Below are positions 55,194 to 63,111 of a DNA stretch of 64,000 nt, one piece after another (within the stretch, counting starts at the first letter, position 1; each line of letters starts with the position of its first letter). The notes below the pieces were generated by a model, which saw nothing but the letters and a program-made list of their open reading frames with translations, was not told the DNA's origin and ran no database searches. The stretch spans positions 19,132 through 83,131 of the forward strand of contig CAMMYS010000033.1 in NCBI GenBank assembly GCA_946528555.1, written 5' to 3'. The translations under genes and the position numbers were made by a program. Origin of the DNA: an uncultured Mycoplasmatota bacterium (GTDB lineage Bacteria; Bacillota_I; Bacilli_A; RF39; UBA660).

Positions 55194-56603
55194 TTATCTA
55201 GACAATACAGGACTATCTGTTAGAGATGTATATCTAGAGTTTGATATAGTATTGGCATAAATACCAGGTATATCAGCTTCAATTTCATCATCTATATCAT
55301 ATCCCTTTAATTTTAAGGATATTTTTATACAATTTAATAAATCAGAATGTTTAATTTTCATTACTGTTTCTCTAAAATTAATTTTAGAATTACCTAAATG
55401 TCTAGTAAATCCAGTAGGATCACCATAAGACATATATTTTCTTATAGCTTTTTCTAAATATTCAGCATCATATTTTTCAACAGTTGCTAAACAAGATTCA
55501 TCTAATTCTAAAGCTAATTGATTTTCAAACAAGATATTAACAAATTGAGTTATTTTACCAGATTCATCTTTTGCTATTAATTTAGGATATATAAAATTAG
55601 GCAATGCATATTTAATTATTTGCATAATATCTTTAGATGTTAAATTATTTCTAATTTTATCTCTTAATTTTAAACCATCGCCATTAGAAAACTTACTAAA
55701 ATCATCATCAAGAACAGCACTTTCTAAAGCAGCTCTTACTTGTATAATACCATATTTTAAATATGTTGCTTTTAAAGCATCAACAAGTAAATATGTTTTT
55801 TGTTCTAAAGATAAATTAGATTTTTCAATTCTTTTTTCTTTAGGTTTAAATTCACTTCTACCAGTATAAGCATTTTCAAATGCTTCAACTAAATCTTTAT
55901 CAGTACAGAAAGTTCTAATATAATTTCTAAAATCATCAACACTAGGTTTAATATTAGAATCAATACATTTATTAATATAATTACTTATATAAATAGATAT
56001 ATCAGTAGTAAAACTATTACCATGTTCATTTATAACACCAACACCATTAATAGTTGGAATAAAAGGCATATTTACATTTAAACCAGATTTAATATATTTA
56101 TTACTATTAATATATTCAATTATTTTTTCAAGTGATTTAGTATCATTTTTACCTAATCTAATAATTACATTATCAAGTCTTGCTTCACAAGATACTTGTG
56201 ATATATGAAATATATTTTGTTCTTCTATAAATGAAAACAATTCACTAACAGCTCTATACATATGAGGAGCATTTATAGAAACATATAGTTTAATATAATC
56301 TTTTCCAAGTGGTAATTTATTAGTAAATTGAAACCAATATGGATTAGTTAAATCATCACAAAAAGCATTAATATTTCTTTTATATGAAAAGTCTCTAGAC
56401 CATTTTTCAAAAAATTGTCTATTGCTTTTGCCACGTCCATTACCATCTAATTCATTTTTAGGTAGTAAGCCATAACGTAATTGATTATATATAACATTTT
56501 TATTAATTTTTATATTTGAATTTTGTTTGGGAATTTGATAAATACGGTCTAGAAAAGCTTGCATTTCATTTTTTCTAGAAGAATCATAAAATAGGCTATT
56601 CAT
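55194..56603 (-). CDS. HopA1-like domain protein, putative
   Basis: 469 residues from ATG 56603, placed by GGAGGAG seven bases before it; it overlaps the small gene upstream by eight bases. The middle (about residues 95-230) reads IKLYVSINAPHMYRAVSELFSFI, SQVSCEARLDNVIIRLG and MPFIPTINGVGVINEHGNSF. That order resembles the HopA1 type III-effector fold, which also occurs in lanthipeptide-associated bacterial proteins: substrate-strand, RxDN strand, proline-rich strand. No signal peptide. The C-terminal half is helical and unassigned. The family call is from memory and unaligned; it groups with secretion-related genes at 56.6-59.7 kb. Confidence 0.45.
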   Translation of the reverse strand: MNSLFYDSSRKNEMQAFLDRIYQIPKQNSNIKINKNVIYNQLRYGLLPKNELDGNGRGKSNRQFFEKWSRDFSYKRNINAFCDDLTNPYWFQFTNKLPLGKDYIKLYVSINAPHMYRAVSELFSFIEEQNIFHISQVSCEARLDNVIIRLGKNDTKSLEKIIEYINSNKYIKSGLNVNMPFIPTINGVGVINEHGNSFTTDISIYISNYINKCIDSNIKPSVDDFRNYIRTFCTDKDLVEAFENAYTGRSEFKPKEKRIEKSNLSLEQKTYLLVDALKATYLKYGIIQVRAALESAVLDDDFSKFSNGDGLKLRDKIRNNLTSKDIMQIIKYALPNFIYPKLIAKDESGKITQFVNILFENQLALELDESCLATVEKYDAEYLEKAIRKYMSYGDPTGFTRHLGNSKINFRETVMKIKHSDLLNCIKISLKLKGYDIDDEIEADIPGIYANTISNSRYTSLTDSPVLSR

Positions 56604-56781
56604 TGTCTCCTCCAAAGATATCTAAAGATGTTTTATCATTTAGTTCTTCTTCATCAATAGGATTTACAACAACTGTTTTTTCTAAATTCTCATTATTTAT
56701 AACAATTCCAGTTTCTTTAGAATCAACTTCATCATCGATAAAAATTTCTTCTTCATTAAGCATAACTTTTTGAATTGCCAT
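56596..56781 (-). CDS. small acidic protein upstream of the HopA1-like gene
   Basis: 61 residues starting at ATG 56781; the AGGAG lies eight bases before it, whereas an ATG at 56790 abuts the ribosome binding site. Very acidic (MLNEEEIFIDDEVDSKETG), no membrane segment. It is the first gene of a three-gene minus-strand operon, with TATAAT repeats just upstream, and is divergent from the WXG-like gene. A chaperone- or partner-like role for the next protein is possible but unsupported. Confidence 0.5.
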   Translation of the reverse strand: MAIQKVMLNEEEIFIDDEVDSKETGIVINNENLEKTVVVNPIDEEELNDKTSLDIFGGDNE

Positions 56782-56895
56782 ATTTATCATCTCCTATTAT
56801 ACATTATACAAAATAATAAAATATTTTTAAATATATAATTGTATTTTTTTAATAAAAAATTTGCTATAATTAATACATGATAGAGAGGTAAAAAA

Positions 56896-58002
56896 ATGAG
56901 TGAAACTACAAGAAGTGATAGAGATTATATTGTAAGCAATGCTAGTTCAATATCAAGTAGTGTAACATCAGCAAGTGTTAATGGTGGTGTTTCATCAGTT
57001 AGTTTTAATTCTACTTCTAAATGTCCATCTATGGAACCAGGAGTAGTAGAGACACTTTTAGGTTCTTGTAAAGAGTTATTTAGAAGAATAGCTGATGAAG
57101 CAACAACAGTATCTAAAGTTGGTGATGGATTTGTAAAACTTGATAATGTTATGGCTGGTCACGCAAGCAGTTTAAATATGGATATAAAATCCAAATGTTA
57201 TGAAGTTGGAAGCGTAGCTTTGGCAGAGGATAAAGACTCAGATGTTCCATCAAATGATGAAATTAGAAAAGAAATTGAAGGTATCCTAGCTGAAAAAGGT
57301 TCTGATTGGAAATTAAAAGATAGGTCAAAAGAAAAAGAAAATGATGACGATGACAGAGATTATGGATATACAGGAGGTCGTTCTGGAGGCTATTCAGCAG
57401 GATCATCAGCACCAAGTAGTTCTACACCTGAAAAAACAACTAATCCAGTGCCAGCAGAAGCATTTACTGAACCAGTAACACAACCACAAGGAGATGTTAT
57501 TGAAGATAGCCCAGTATTAGGTGGTGGGGAACAAAAAGAACCACAAAAACCAAAACCAGAAATTATAACAATACCTCCACAACAAGCAGTTCCATTATCT
57601 GCAAAAACAGAAACAAAGCCAACAGTAAAACCTGTTAAAAAATATATAAATGGCACAGATACTTATGAACCAGTTCAACAAGAAACAACTCAAACACCAG
57701 TAGATGAACCATTTATAGAGGAAACACCAGAAATAATCGAAGAACCAATTATTGAAGATTATAATGAACCTGCATTAGAAATACCTGAAGATAAATTAGT
57801 TGTTGAACAAATTAATTCAGAACAAATAAATATTGCTGAAGAACCAACTGCTAATAAATCAGGAAATGGACTTAAAACTGCAGCAGCAGTAATTGGTGTT
57901 GGAGCAGCATTAGGTGCAGCAGGATATGGTGTTAGTAAAGTATTGAAAGAAAAAGAAGAACAAGATGAAAGTGATGATTATGGATGGGAGAGTGAAGTAT
58001 GA
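56896..58002 (+). CDS. WXG100-like protein with long linker and C-terminal helix
   Basis: 368 residues. Residues 1-100 form a Ser-rich, two-helix unit (RDYIVSNASSISSSVTSA... VVETLLGSCKELFRRIADEATTVSKVGDGFVKLDNVMAGH), in the style of small type VII secretion substrates. Residues 145-320 are low-complexity: a Gly/Ser/Tyr stretch, then Pro/Glu/Thr. A small-residue hydrophobic helix (about 326-348, TAAAVIGVGAALGAAGYGV) precedes an acidic tail. The stop overlaps the next start by four bases, so it is coupled to the C39-type peptidase gene. No type VII ATPase is in the window; the secretion link is inference. Confidence 0.55.
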   Translation: MSETTRSDRDYIVSNASSISSSVTSASVNGGVSSVSFNSTSKCPSMEPGVVETLLGSCKELFRRIADEATTVSKVGDGFVKLDNVMAGHASSLNMDIKSKCYEVGSVALAEDKDSDVPSNDEIRKEIEGILAEKGSDWKLKDRSKEKENDDDDRDYGYTGGRSGGYSAGSSAPSSSTPEKTTNPVPAEAFTEPVTQPQGDVIEDSPVLGGGEQKEPQKPKPEIITIPPQQAVPLSAKTETKPTVKPVKKYINGTDTYEPVQQETTQTPVDEPFIEETPEIIEEPIIEDYNEPALEIPEDKLVVEQINSEQINIAEEPTANKSGNGLKTAAAVIGVGAALGAAGYGVSKVLKEKEEQDESDDYGWESEV

Positions 58003-59168
58003 CAAAAGTATATAGTTCAGATTTAGCACAAGCTAACTCTTCAGCAATGATAACTCAACTTGAATCAACAGCTAACTCATCTGCAGAAGCATCATCTAAA
58101 ATAAGCAGCTTTATTAGTGGATCACAAAGTATCCTTATGGGTAAAGGATATGATGCGATGAGAGCTAAAATGAGTGTTTATTTAGATGCATTAAATAAAT
58201 CAAAAACATTATGTGATAACTTATCAAATAATATAAGAGCAGCTAATAATATAATGTTAACTTTTATGGAAGGTTATTCATTTTTAGATAATTCATTAAT
58301 TCCTGATATAGAGAATTCTATTGAAGATATAAAATCATTTATAGGGTGGTTGGAGTCATATACAACAACGACTACAACTGATCCTGCTACTGGAAAAACA
58401 ACTACAAGTCAAGTTAGAAATGGTACAGATGCTGAAATAGCACACTGGAAAGGTATTCTAGCTGAGTTAGAAAAGAAATTAGAAAAATTAAAGCAATTAG
58501 ATCCTACAGACTCATCTGCTTTTGCATTATTAACAGATGTTACAGATGATATTAGGAATTTTGCTAAAGCATTATATGAATTAAAATTACCAAATTATGA
58601 TGGTACTATTCCAGATGATATGAACTCAGCAGAGTTTAAAGAATTATTAAGTGAAGTAGGAGTAGCAAATAAACCAGTATTTTATTGTCAAAAAGGATGG
58701 TATGATGAACAAGGTAAACTTCATAGATGGAAAACATCATGGGGTAAAAGTATTGCTTCAAGTGGATGTGGACCAACTTCTATGGCATCAATACTTGCTA
58801 CTATGTTAGGAGATACATCAATAACACCATCAACTATTGCTAATATGATGAATTATAATGACAACGTTGGTGGAACATATGTATTTAAAGCATGTAAAAA
58901 ATATGGACTTGATTATGATTACCATATTGGACTAGGAAAAAATAACATGAACGAATTCTTAAGCAATGGTGGTAAGATGATTGTAGCAGTTAATAATGGA
59001 GGTCACTATATAGCAGTTTTAGGATATAATCCTGAAACAGGTAAATATACAGTATGTGATCCAAATAATCCTAAGAAGAGAACATGGAGTTATAATGAAA
59101 TAGCTGCAGGGCATACAATGGTATTCCATATTGCTCCTAAAGGCAAAACAGTACAAGAATGTATATAA
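57999..59168 (+). CDS. WXG-like helical protein with C39-type cysteine peptidase domain
   Basis: 389 residues. The N-terminal 110 residues are a long helical hairpin (YSSDLAQANSSAMITQLE... GKGYDAMRAKMSVYLDALNK... NNIRAANNIMLTFMEGYSF), of LXG/WXG type. A Thr-rich hinge and a second coiled coil follow. From about residue 235 a peptidase C39-like domain (the C39_2 family) begins: Cys257 in SSGCGPTSMASIL, His336 in GGHYIAVLGYN and Asp354 in CDPNNP form the triad. No classical signal peptide, so export would need the N-terminal helices. It may cleave peptides or peptidoglycan cross-links outside the cell. Confidence 0.75.
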   Translation: MTKVYSSDLAQANSSAMITQLESTANSSAEASSKISSFISGSQSILMGKGYDAMRAKMSVYLDALNKSKTLCDNLSNNIRAANNIMLTFMEGYSFLDNSLIPDIENSIEDIKSFIGWLESYTTTTTTDPATGKTTTSQVRNGTDAEIAHWKGILAELEKKLEKLKQLDPTDSSAFALLTDVTDDIRNFAKALYELKLPNYDGTIPDDMNSAEFKELLSEVGVANKPVFYCQKGWYDEQGKLHRWKTSWGKSIASSGCGPTSMASILATMLGDTSITPSTIANMMNYNDNVGGTYVFKACKKYGLDYDYHIGLGKNNMNEFLSNGGKMIVAVNNGGHYIAVLGYNPETGKYTVCDPNNPKKRTWSYNEIAAGHTMVFHIAPKGKTVQECI

Positions 59169-59199
59169 AAAGAATGGTTGCAAAAATCATTCTTTTTTT
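59167..59199 (+). terminator. Rho-independent terminator
   Basis: Stem AAAAAGAATG/CATTCTTTTT around an 11-base loop, T run. Confidence 0.75.
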
Positions 59200-59230
59200 A
59201 TATAATATTTCTTGCGCTTAGGAGGACATT

Positions 59231-59719
59231 ATGGAACAAGAATATGATGTTAAATATGCAGTAGCAGTAGTAAATAAACCAGGAAAGGTTTCTTTTTATC
59301 CACAAGGTGAAGATAGATTAGTGGGTTATATAGTAAGCAAAGTATTAGTTATAAGAGAAGAAGAAAAATATAGTAAAGGCGTTGGATATACAGTATATGA
59401 TGTATTATTACCATATGTAGATATAAGCAATAGAAGAGAAGAACCAATATTTAGTAAAGAAGGTAATCCAGTAAATACAACAAGAGTTTATAGATTATAT
59501 GATAGTTATGAAGAAGCAGCAAAAGAAAGAGATGAATTAAATAAAAAATTAAAGTTTGCTACTGTTTCTAAAAAAATATATAATGGTTGTTCAAGTAAAA
59601 ACGTAGAAAATGCATTTTTTGATTACAATGCTCAAATGAAAGAATGCAATAATATAGAATCTGTTATAAAAATCCGTTGTGAGGATTTAAAGACTAAATC
59701 AAGGGTTTTAACTCAATAA
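59231..59719 (+). CDS. small soluble protein, unknown
   Basis: 162 residues, no signal peptide or membrane segment. A strand-rich first half (YAVAVVNKPGKVSFYPQGEDRLVGYIVSKVLVIREE) and a helical second half with a YDSYEEAAKERDELNKKLKF segment and three Cys. It follows the C39-type gene after a terminator but has its own GGAGGACATT ribosome binding site. Its position after a putative secreted enzyme would suit an immunity or partner protein; nothing in the sequence proves it. Confidence 0.5.
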   Translation: MEQEYDVKYAVAVVNKPGKVSFYPQGEDRLVGYIVSKVLVIREEEKYSKGVGYTVYDVLLPYVDISNRREEPIFSKEGNPVNTTRVYRLYDSYEEAAKERDELNKKLKFATVSKKIYNGCSSKNVENAFFDYNAQMKECNNIESVIKIRCEDLKTKSRVLTQ

Positions 59720-59747
59720 AAAAGTACTTCAGTTGAAGTACTTTTAT
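59718..59747. terminator. bidirectional terminator
   Basis: Stem AAAAGTACTTCA/TGAAGTACTTTT with a two-base apex, shared by convergent genes. Confidence 0.85.
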
Positions 59748-60319
59748 TCTTTTACAATATCTGTAACTATAGTAGTAGTTTCAGTTAAATATTTATTAAT
59801 TCTTCTTGCTAATATTAGAGTAATAATAGAATTAATACATAATGTAGCACCTTCTAATCTAGTCATTATTTTAGCTAAGAATAATGGATTTATTATAACA
59901 AGAATACCTAATATAAATATTATTATTATAAATGAGAAATAAATCCACCAAGATGTTGTTTTATTTTTTCTATATTTTAATAAATTCATAAAGTTCATAA
60001 TAGAATAAAGTATTAATATAATTCCTACAAAAACATTTATAAGTCTTATAATTAATGTAGGATCAATAAATATATAAATAGAAGCAGCTATTAAAGCAAT
60101 ACCAAATAATATGTAAAATATATCAGCGCTTGTTTCTATTCCTTTATTTTGAATAATTCTTATAAAACTACCAAGTCCTACTAACATAAATATACTTGCT
60201 ATTAGATATCCTCCAATACTTAATGATTCAATAGGAAATATTAATAATAATAATCCTAATGCAAAGAATATTAATGTATTAACAATACTATTCCATTTAA
60301 TTGCTTTTAATGCGTTCAT
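59744..60319 (-). CDS. HdeD/DUF308 membrane protein
   Basis: 191 residues with six hydrophobic helices in three pairs, the DUF308 (HdeD) layout: FALGLLLLIFPIESLSIGGYLIASIFMLVG, ILFGIALIAASIYIFIDPTLIIRLINVFVGIILI and FILGILVIINPLFLA. Each pair carries the helix-PxxS/T/A-helix rhythm of that family. HdeD is acid-stress linked in enterobacteria; the role in Gram-positives is unknown. TATAAT and AGGAGGGC lie just upstream on this strand. Confidence 0.75.
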   Translation of the reverse strand: MNALKAIKWNSIVNTLIFFALGLLLLIFPIESLSIGGYLIASIFMLVGLGSFIRIIQNKGIETSADIFYILFGIALIAASIYIFIDPTLIIRLINVFVGIILILYSIMNFMNLLKYRKNKTTSWWIYFSFIIIIFILGILVIINPLFLAKIMTRLEGATLCINSIITLILARRINKYLTETTTIVTDIVKE

Positions 60320-60380
60320 AAGCCCTCCTAATTACTAATTAAATTATATAATAAAAATAGTTAATTGTAAATTTTATAAA

Positions 60381-60409
60381 AAAACATTCTTTTTTAAGAA
60401 TGTTTTATT
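60381..60409 (-). terminator. terminator of the esterase gene
   Basis: Stem AAAACATTCTT/AAGAATGTTTT with a T run on the minus strand; it overlaps the last codons. Confidence 0.8.
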
Positions 60410-61646
60410 GTATCATGAATAATAAAGTTTCTTGTGTATATGCAGCACCTATTGAAGAACCATGAGTATGTCCTTGCAAATTAACAAATGTTGCATTTCC
60501 TCCAGCGCTTTGTATTCTAGAAACGTTACGTCTCATTTCACTATTATAACGTGCTTCAGCAGTACCAGATGTACCAGCAAAAGCTTTTACTTTAGTTCCA
60601 ACAAAGTTACTTGGATTAATTGAATATGATCCACAACTAACAGGAACAGCTGCAAAGAAAAATCCTGGATAATTATTAACCATATGCCATGTTCCTATAG
60701 AACCTCTTGAATGTCCTGTAATAGATATTTTAGTTTTATCACAACTATATTTTTGACAAACAGTATCAATTATACTTTTAAGTTCTCCAAGCCTTCCACT
60801 TGTTTCTGCCCACATTCCACCAGCAGGAGCAACAATTATAAATGGGAAATTATTTCCAAAATGCTTTTTAGCTGCTGAATATAATGGGGAATTAGGTGCC
60901 CCAGAATTACCACCATCACCATGTAGATACATAATAAGTGGCATATTAGTAGTGGCTTTTTCAGGAATATTAACATAATAAGTTAGATTGCCACTAGAAG
61001 CTTGATGTGTTCCAGGAGTCTCATTAATTGGCATTCCTTTGCCAGCTTCTTCTAATAACTTTTCTAATTCTTTTTTAACTTCAGGATCATTAACTTCTTT
61101 AATTGCTTTTTGTATTTGCTCATATTGCTTAGTATCAGTTGATGTTTTAAGTCCATTTATAGCTTCTTTAATTTTAATATATCCATATACTGTATTTAAT
61201 TCATTTTCTAATTTAGTTTTTTGTGCTGAATTAGGCATTCCATTAACAAGACTTCTAGCAGCACTATAATCACTCATATTAAGAGATTTTTTAGCTTGCG
61301 CTATTAATTCTTCAGATTCTTTAGCGGCAGCATTTATAATATTTCCCATAGTAGCATTTTTAATACAATAAAATGGTGTATCAGGTTCAGGGTTAGATAA
61401 TTGTAAACCTATACTAACAAATGTAGGTATTAAAAATACAAGTACTGCTGCTAATGCATTTCTAATAACACTTTTATTTGCTTTAGCAAGTAAATCCTCA
61501 TCTTTTTTAGTAATAGCAGACATATATCTAATACTAATAACAAGTATTAATATAATAGGCACAGCTATTTTTATAACATCTATAACAATTTTTGCATATC
61601 TAATAATATTTAATATGTTTGAATTATCACATATATTCAAAATCAT
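60405..61646 (-). CDS. VirB2-like membrane hairpin fused to an alpha/beta-hydrolase
   Basis: 413 residues. N-terminus ICDNSNILNIIRYAKIV begins two membrane helices (about 14-39 and 58-80) linked by a charged loop, an arrangement like the TrbC/VirB2-type proteins common in this lineage. A helical, Glu/Lys-rich stalk (about 100-205) follows, then an esterase domain: LHGDGGNSG (oxyanion), nucleophile Ser313 in TGHSRGS, and a C-terminal HTHGSS histidine. The layout places the enzyme outside the cell on a stalk. PHB-depolymerase/feruloyl-esterase-like enzymes are the nearest type I can name. GGTGAT and TTATAAT precede the start. Confidence 0.75.
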   Translation of the reverse strand: MILNICDNSNILNIIRYAKIVIDVIKIAVPIILILVISIRYMSAITKKDEDLLAKANKSVIRNALAAVLVFLIPTFVSIGLQLSNPEPDTPFYCIKNATMGNIINAAAKESEELIAQAKKSLNMSDYSAARSLVNGMPNSAQKTKLENELNTVYGYIKIKEAINGLKTSTDTKQYEQIQKAIKEVNDPEVKKELEKLLEEAGKGMPINETPGTHQASSGNLTYYVNIPEKATTNMPLIMYLHGDGGNSGAPNSPLYSAAKKHFGNNFPFIIVAPAGGMWAETSGRLGELKSIIDTVCQKYSCDKTKISITGHSRGSIGTWHMVNNYPGFFFAAVPVSCGSYSINPSNFVGTKVKAFAGTSGTAEARYNSEMRRNVSRIQSAGGNATFVNLQGHTHGSSIGAAYTQETLLFMIQ

Positions 61647-61737
61647 TTATATCACCAAAGTAATTATAACAAAATTATTCAAATTATTGAAGAGAAGTTA
61701 TATTTTATGTTAAAATATAATAGAAGGTGAATAGCAA

Positions 61738-63111
61738 ATGAATAAACTATTAAAAAAGATTGTTAATGGAGAATTTATAAATGTTATATATAATGGTGAT
61801 ATTTATCTTTTAGTTGACGAATTTGTTTGTGAAAAGAAACATATTATTTATTTTAATAGTTTAGATAAAGATTTATTTTGCTACAAAAAAAGTAATGGAT
61901 ATGAAATAATTAAAGAACCAGAATTAATAGAAAAAGTAAGAGAAGAAAATGGTTTATATAAAGATGAATATCTATATCGTAATAAATTTAATCAAATTTC
62001 AGATGAAAAAAAGAGTGTAATAGAAATAACTGGTGGAGAAAGACAATTATTAATTGAACAATTCTTAGATAGATTTAATAGTAAAATACCAAGAGATGTT
62101 CTAAAAAATAAATTAAATGATTTAAAAATTAAGAGAATTAATAAACTAAAATATTTAGGTATTAAGGGAAATTCTTCAGCATATCATATTAGAAGCAATA
62201 CTATGCTTTTAAGAGAAAATGAAAAAGAAAGTACTATTTTTCATGAATTTTTACATGCTTTAACAGGAAAAGATAGTTTTGCATATAATAGTTTACTTGG
62301 TATAGGACTTTTAGAAGGTATAGTAGAGAATGCTACAATGGAAGTTTATCAAAAAAATATATCTAGTAATTATAATGGATATGAGTTTAATTTTGATACT
62401 AAAGGAACATATATTGAAAATGCATGCTGTGCATCTCAAATTGGATTTATATTAGGTGAGTCATTAATAGATAGTGTTATTAATAAAGACTCTAAATTTG
62501 TTGAAAAATTCTATAGAAAATATGGCTTAAATACATATTTAATTTTAAGATATAAATTAAATAAAATGTGTAGAAATTGTAGAAAACAAAAAGATAATAG
62601 TGAATTATTAGATCAAGTACAAGATTTATTATTACGTAGTGTATTTGATAAGGAATTTGAAGGAATAACTGATGAAAAATCAGCATATAAATATTTTGAA
62701 AGTTTAAATTCATTTGGGCTTTTTAGAGCAAGAAGAGATAAAAATGATTATTTATTAAGAGATTATTTTAATCAAAAGAAATTTGAATGTTCTAAAAAAT
62801 TAAAAATTGATTTAAGTAATGCTAAATATGAACCAGTTCAATTTAAAAATAAATATTTACCAAGTGAATATGAAATAAGAATATTAAAAGATATTAGTTC
62901 TTATTTAAGTGGTAACTATAAACCAGGAGATGTTATAAATATTTATAAATTGCAAGAAGAGGGAAGATGTTTTGGAGTTTTCTATAAAAATGGTGAATTA
63001 TTATTTACAAAAGAATATGATTTAAATGGTTCAAGAAAAGTTAATACTGTATTTGATATTAAAGATCTTGAAGAATTATTTGTTGTAAAAGAGAAAGAAA
63101 AAACATTATGA
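61738..63111 (+). CDS. HEFLH-motif putative metallopeptidase
   Basis: 457 residues, no signal peptide. TIFHEFLHALTGKD gives His169, Glu170 and His173 of a zinc-binding HExxH helix, and LLEGIVENATMEVY (Glu193/Glu197) could provide the third ligand. Two CxxC-like groups (CRNCRKQ and CCASQ) may bind another metal or be incidental. The remainder is strand- and helix-mixed, with no known domain. It shares four bases with the next gene (ATGA), so they are cotranscribed. Divergent from the esterase gene across a promoter region of about 90 bases. The substrate is unknown. Confidence 0.58.
   Translation: MNKLLKKIVNGEFINVIYNGDIYLLVDEFVCEKKHIIYFNSLDKDLFCYKKSNGYEIIKEPELIEKVREENGLYKDEYLYRNKFNQISDEKKSVIEITGGERQLLIEQFLDRFNSKIPRDVLKNKLNDLKIKRINKLKYLGIKGNSSAYHIRSNTMLLRENEKESTIFHEFLHALTGKDSFAYNSLLGIGLLEGIVENATMEVYQKNISSNYNGYEFNFDTKGTYIENACCASQIGFILGESLIDSVINKDSKFVEKFYRKYGLNTYLILRYKLNKMCRNCRKQKDNSELLDQVQDLLLRSVFDKEFEGITDEKSAYKYFESLNSFGLFRARRDKNDYLLRDYFNQKKFECSKKLKIDLSNAKYEPVQFKNKYLPSEYEIRILKDISSYLSGNYKPGDVINIYKLQEEGRCFGVFYKNGELLFTKEYDLNGSRKVNTVFDIKDLEELFVVKEKEKTL

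Noticed and set aside
54075..59719. Complete type VII secretion locus
   Set aside because: WXG-like substrates are suggested, but no FtsK/EssC-type ATPase, EsaA/EssB membrane protein or EsaB is present in the window.
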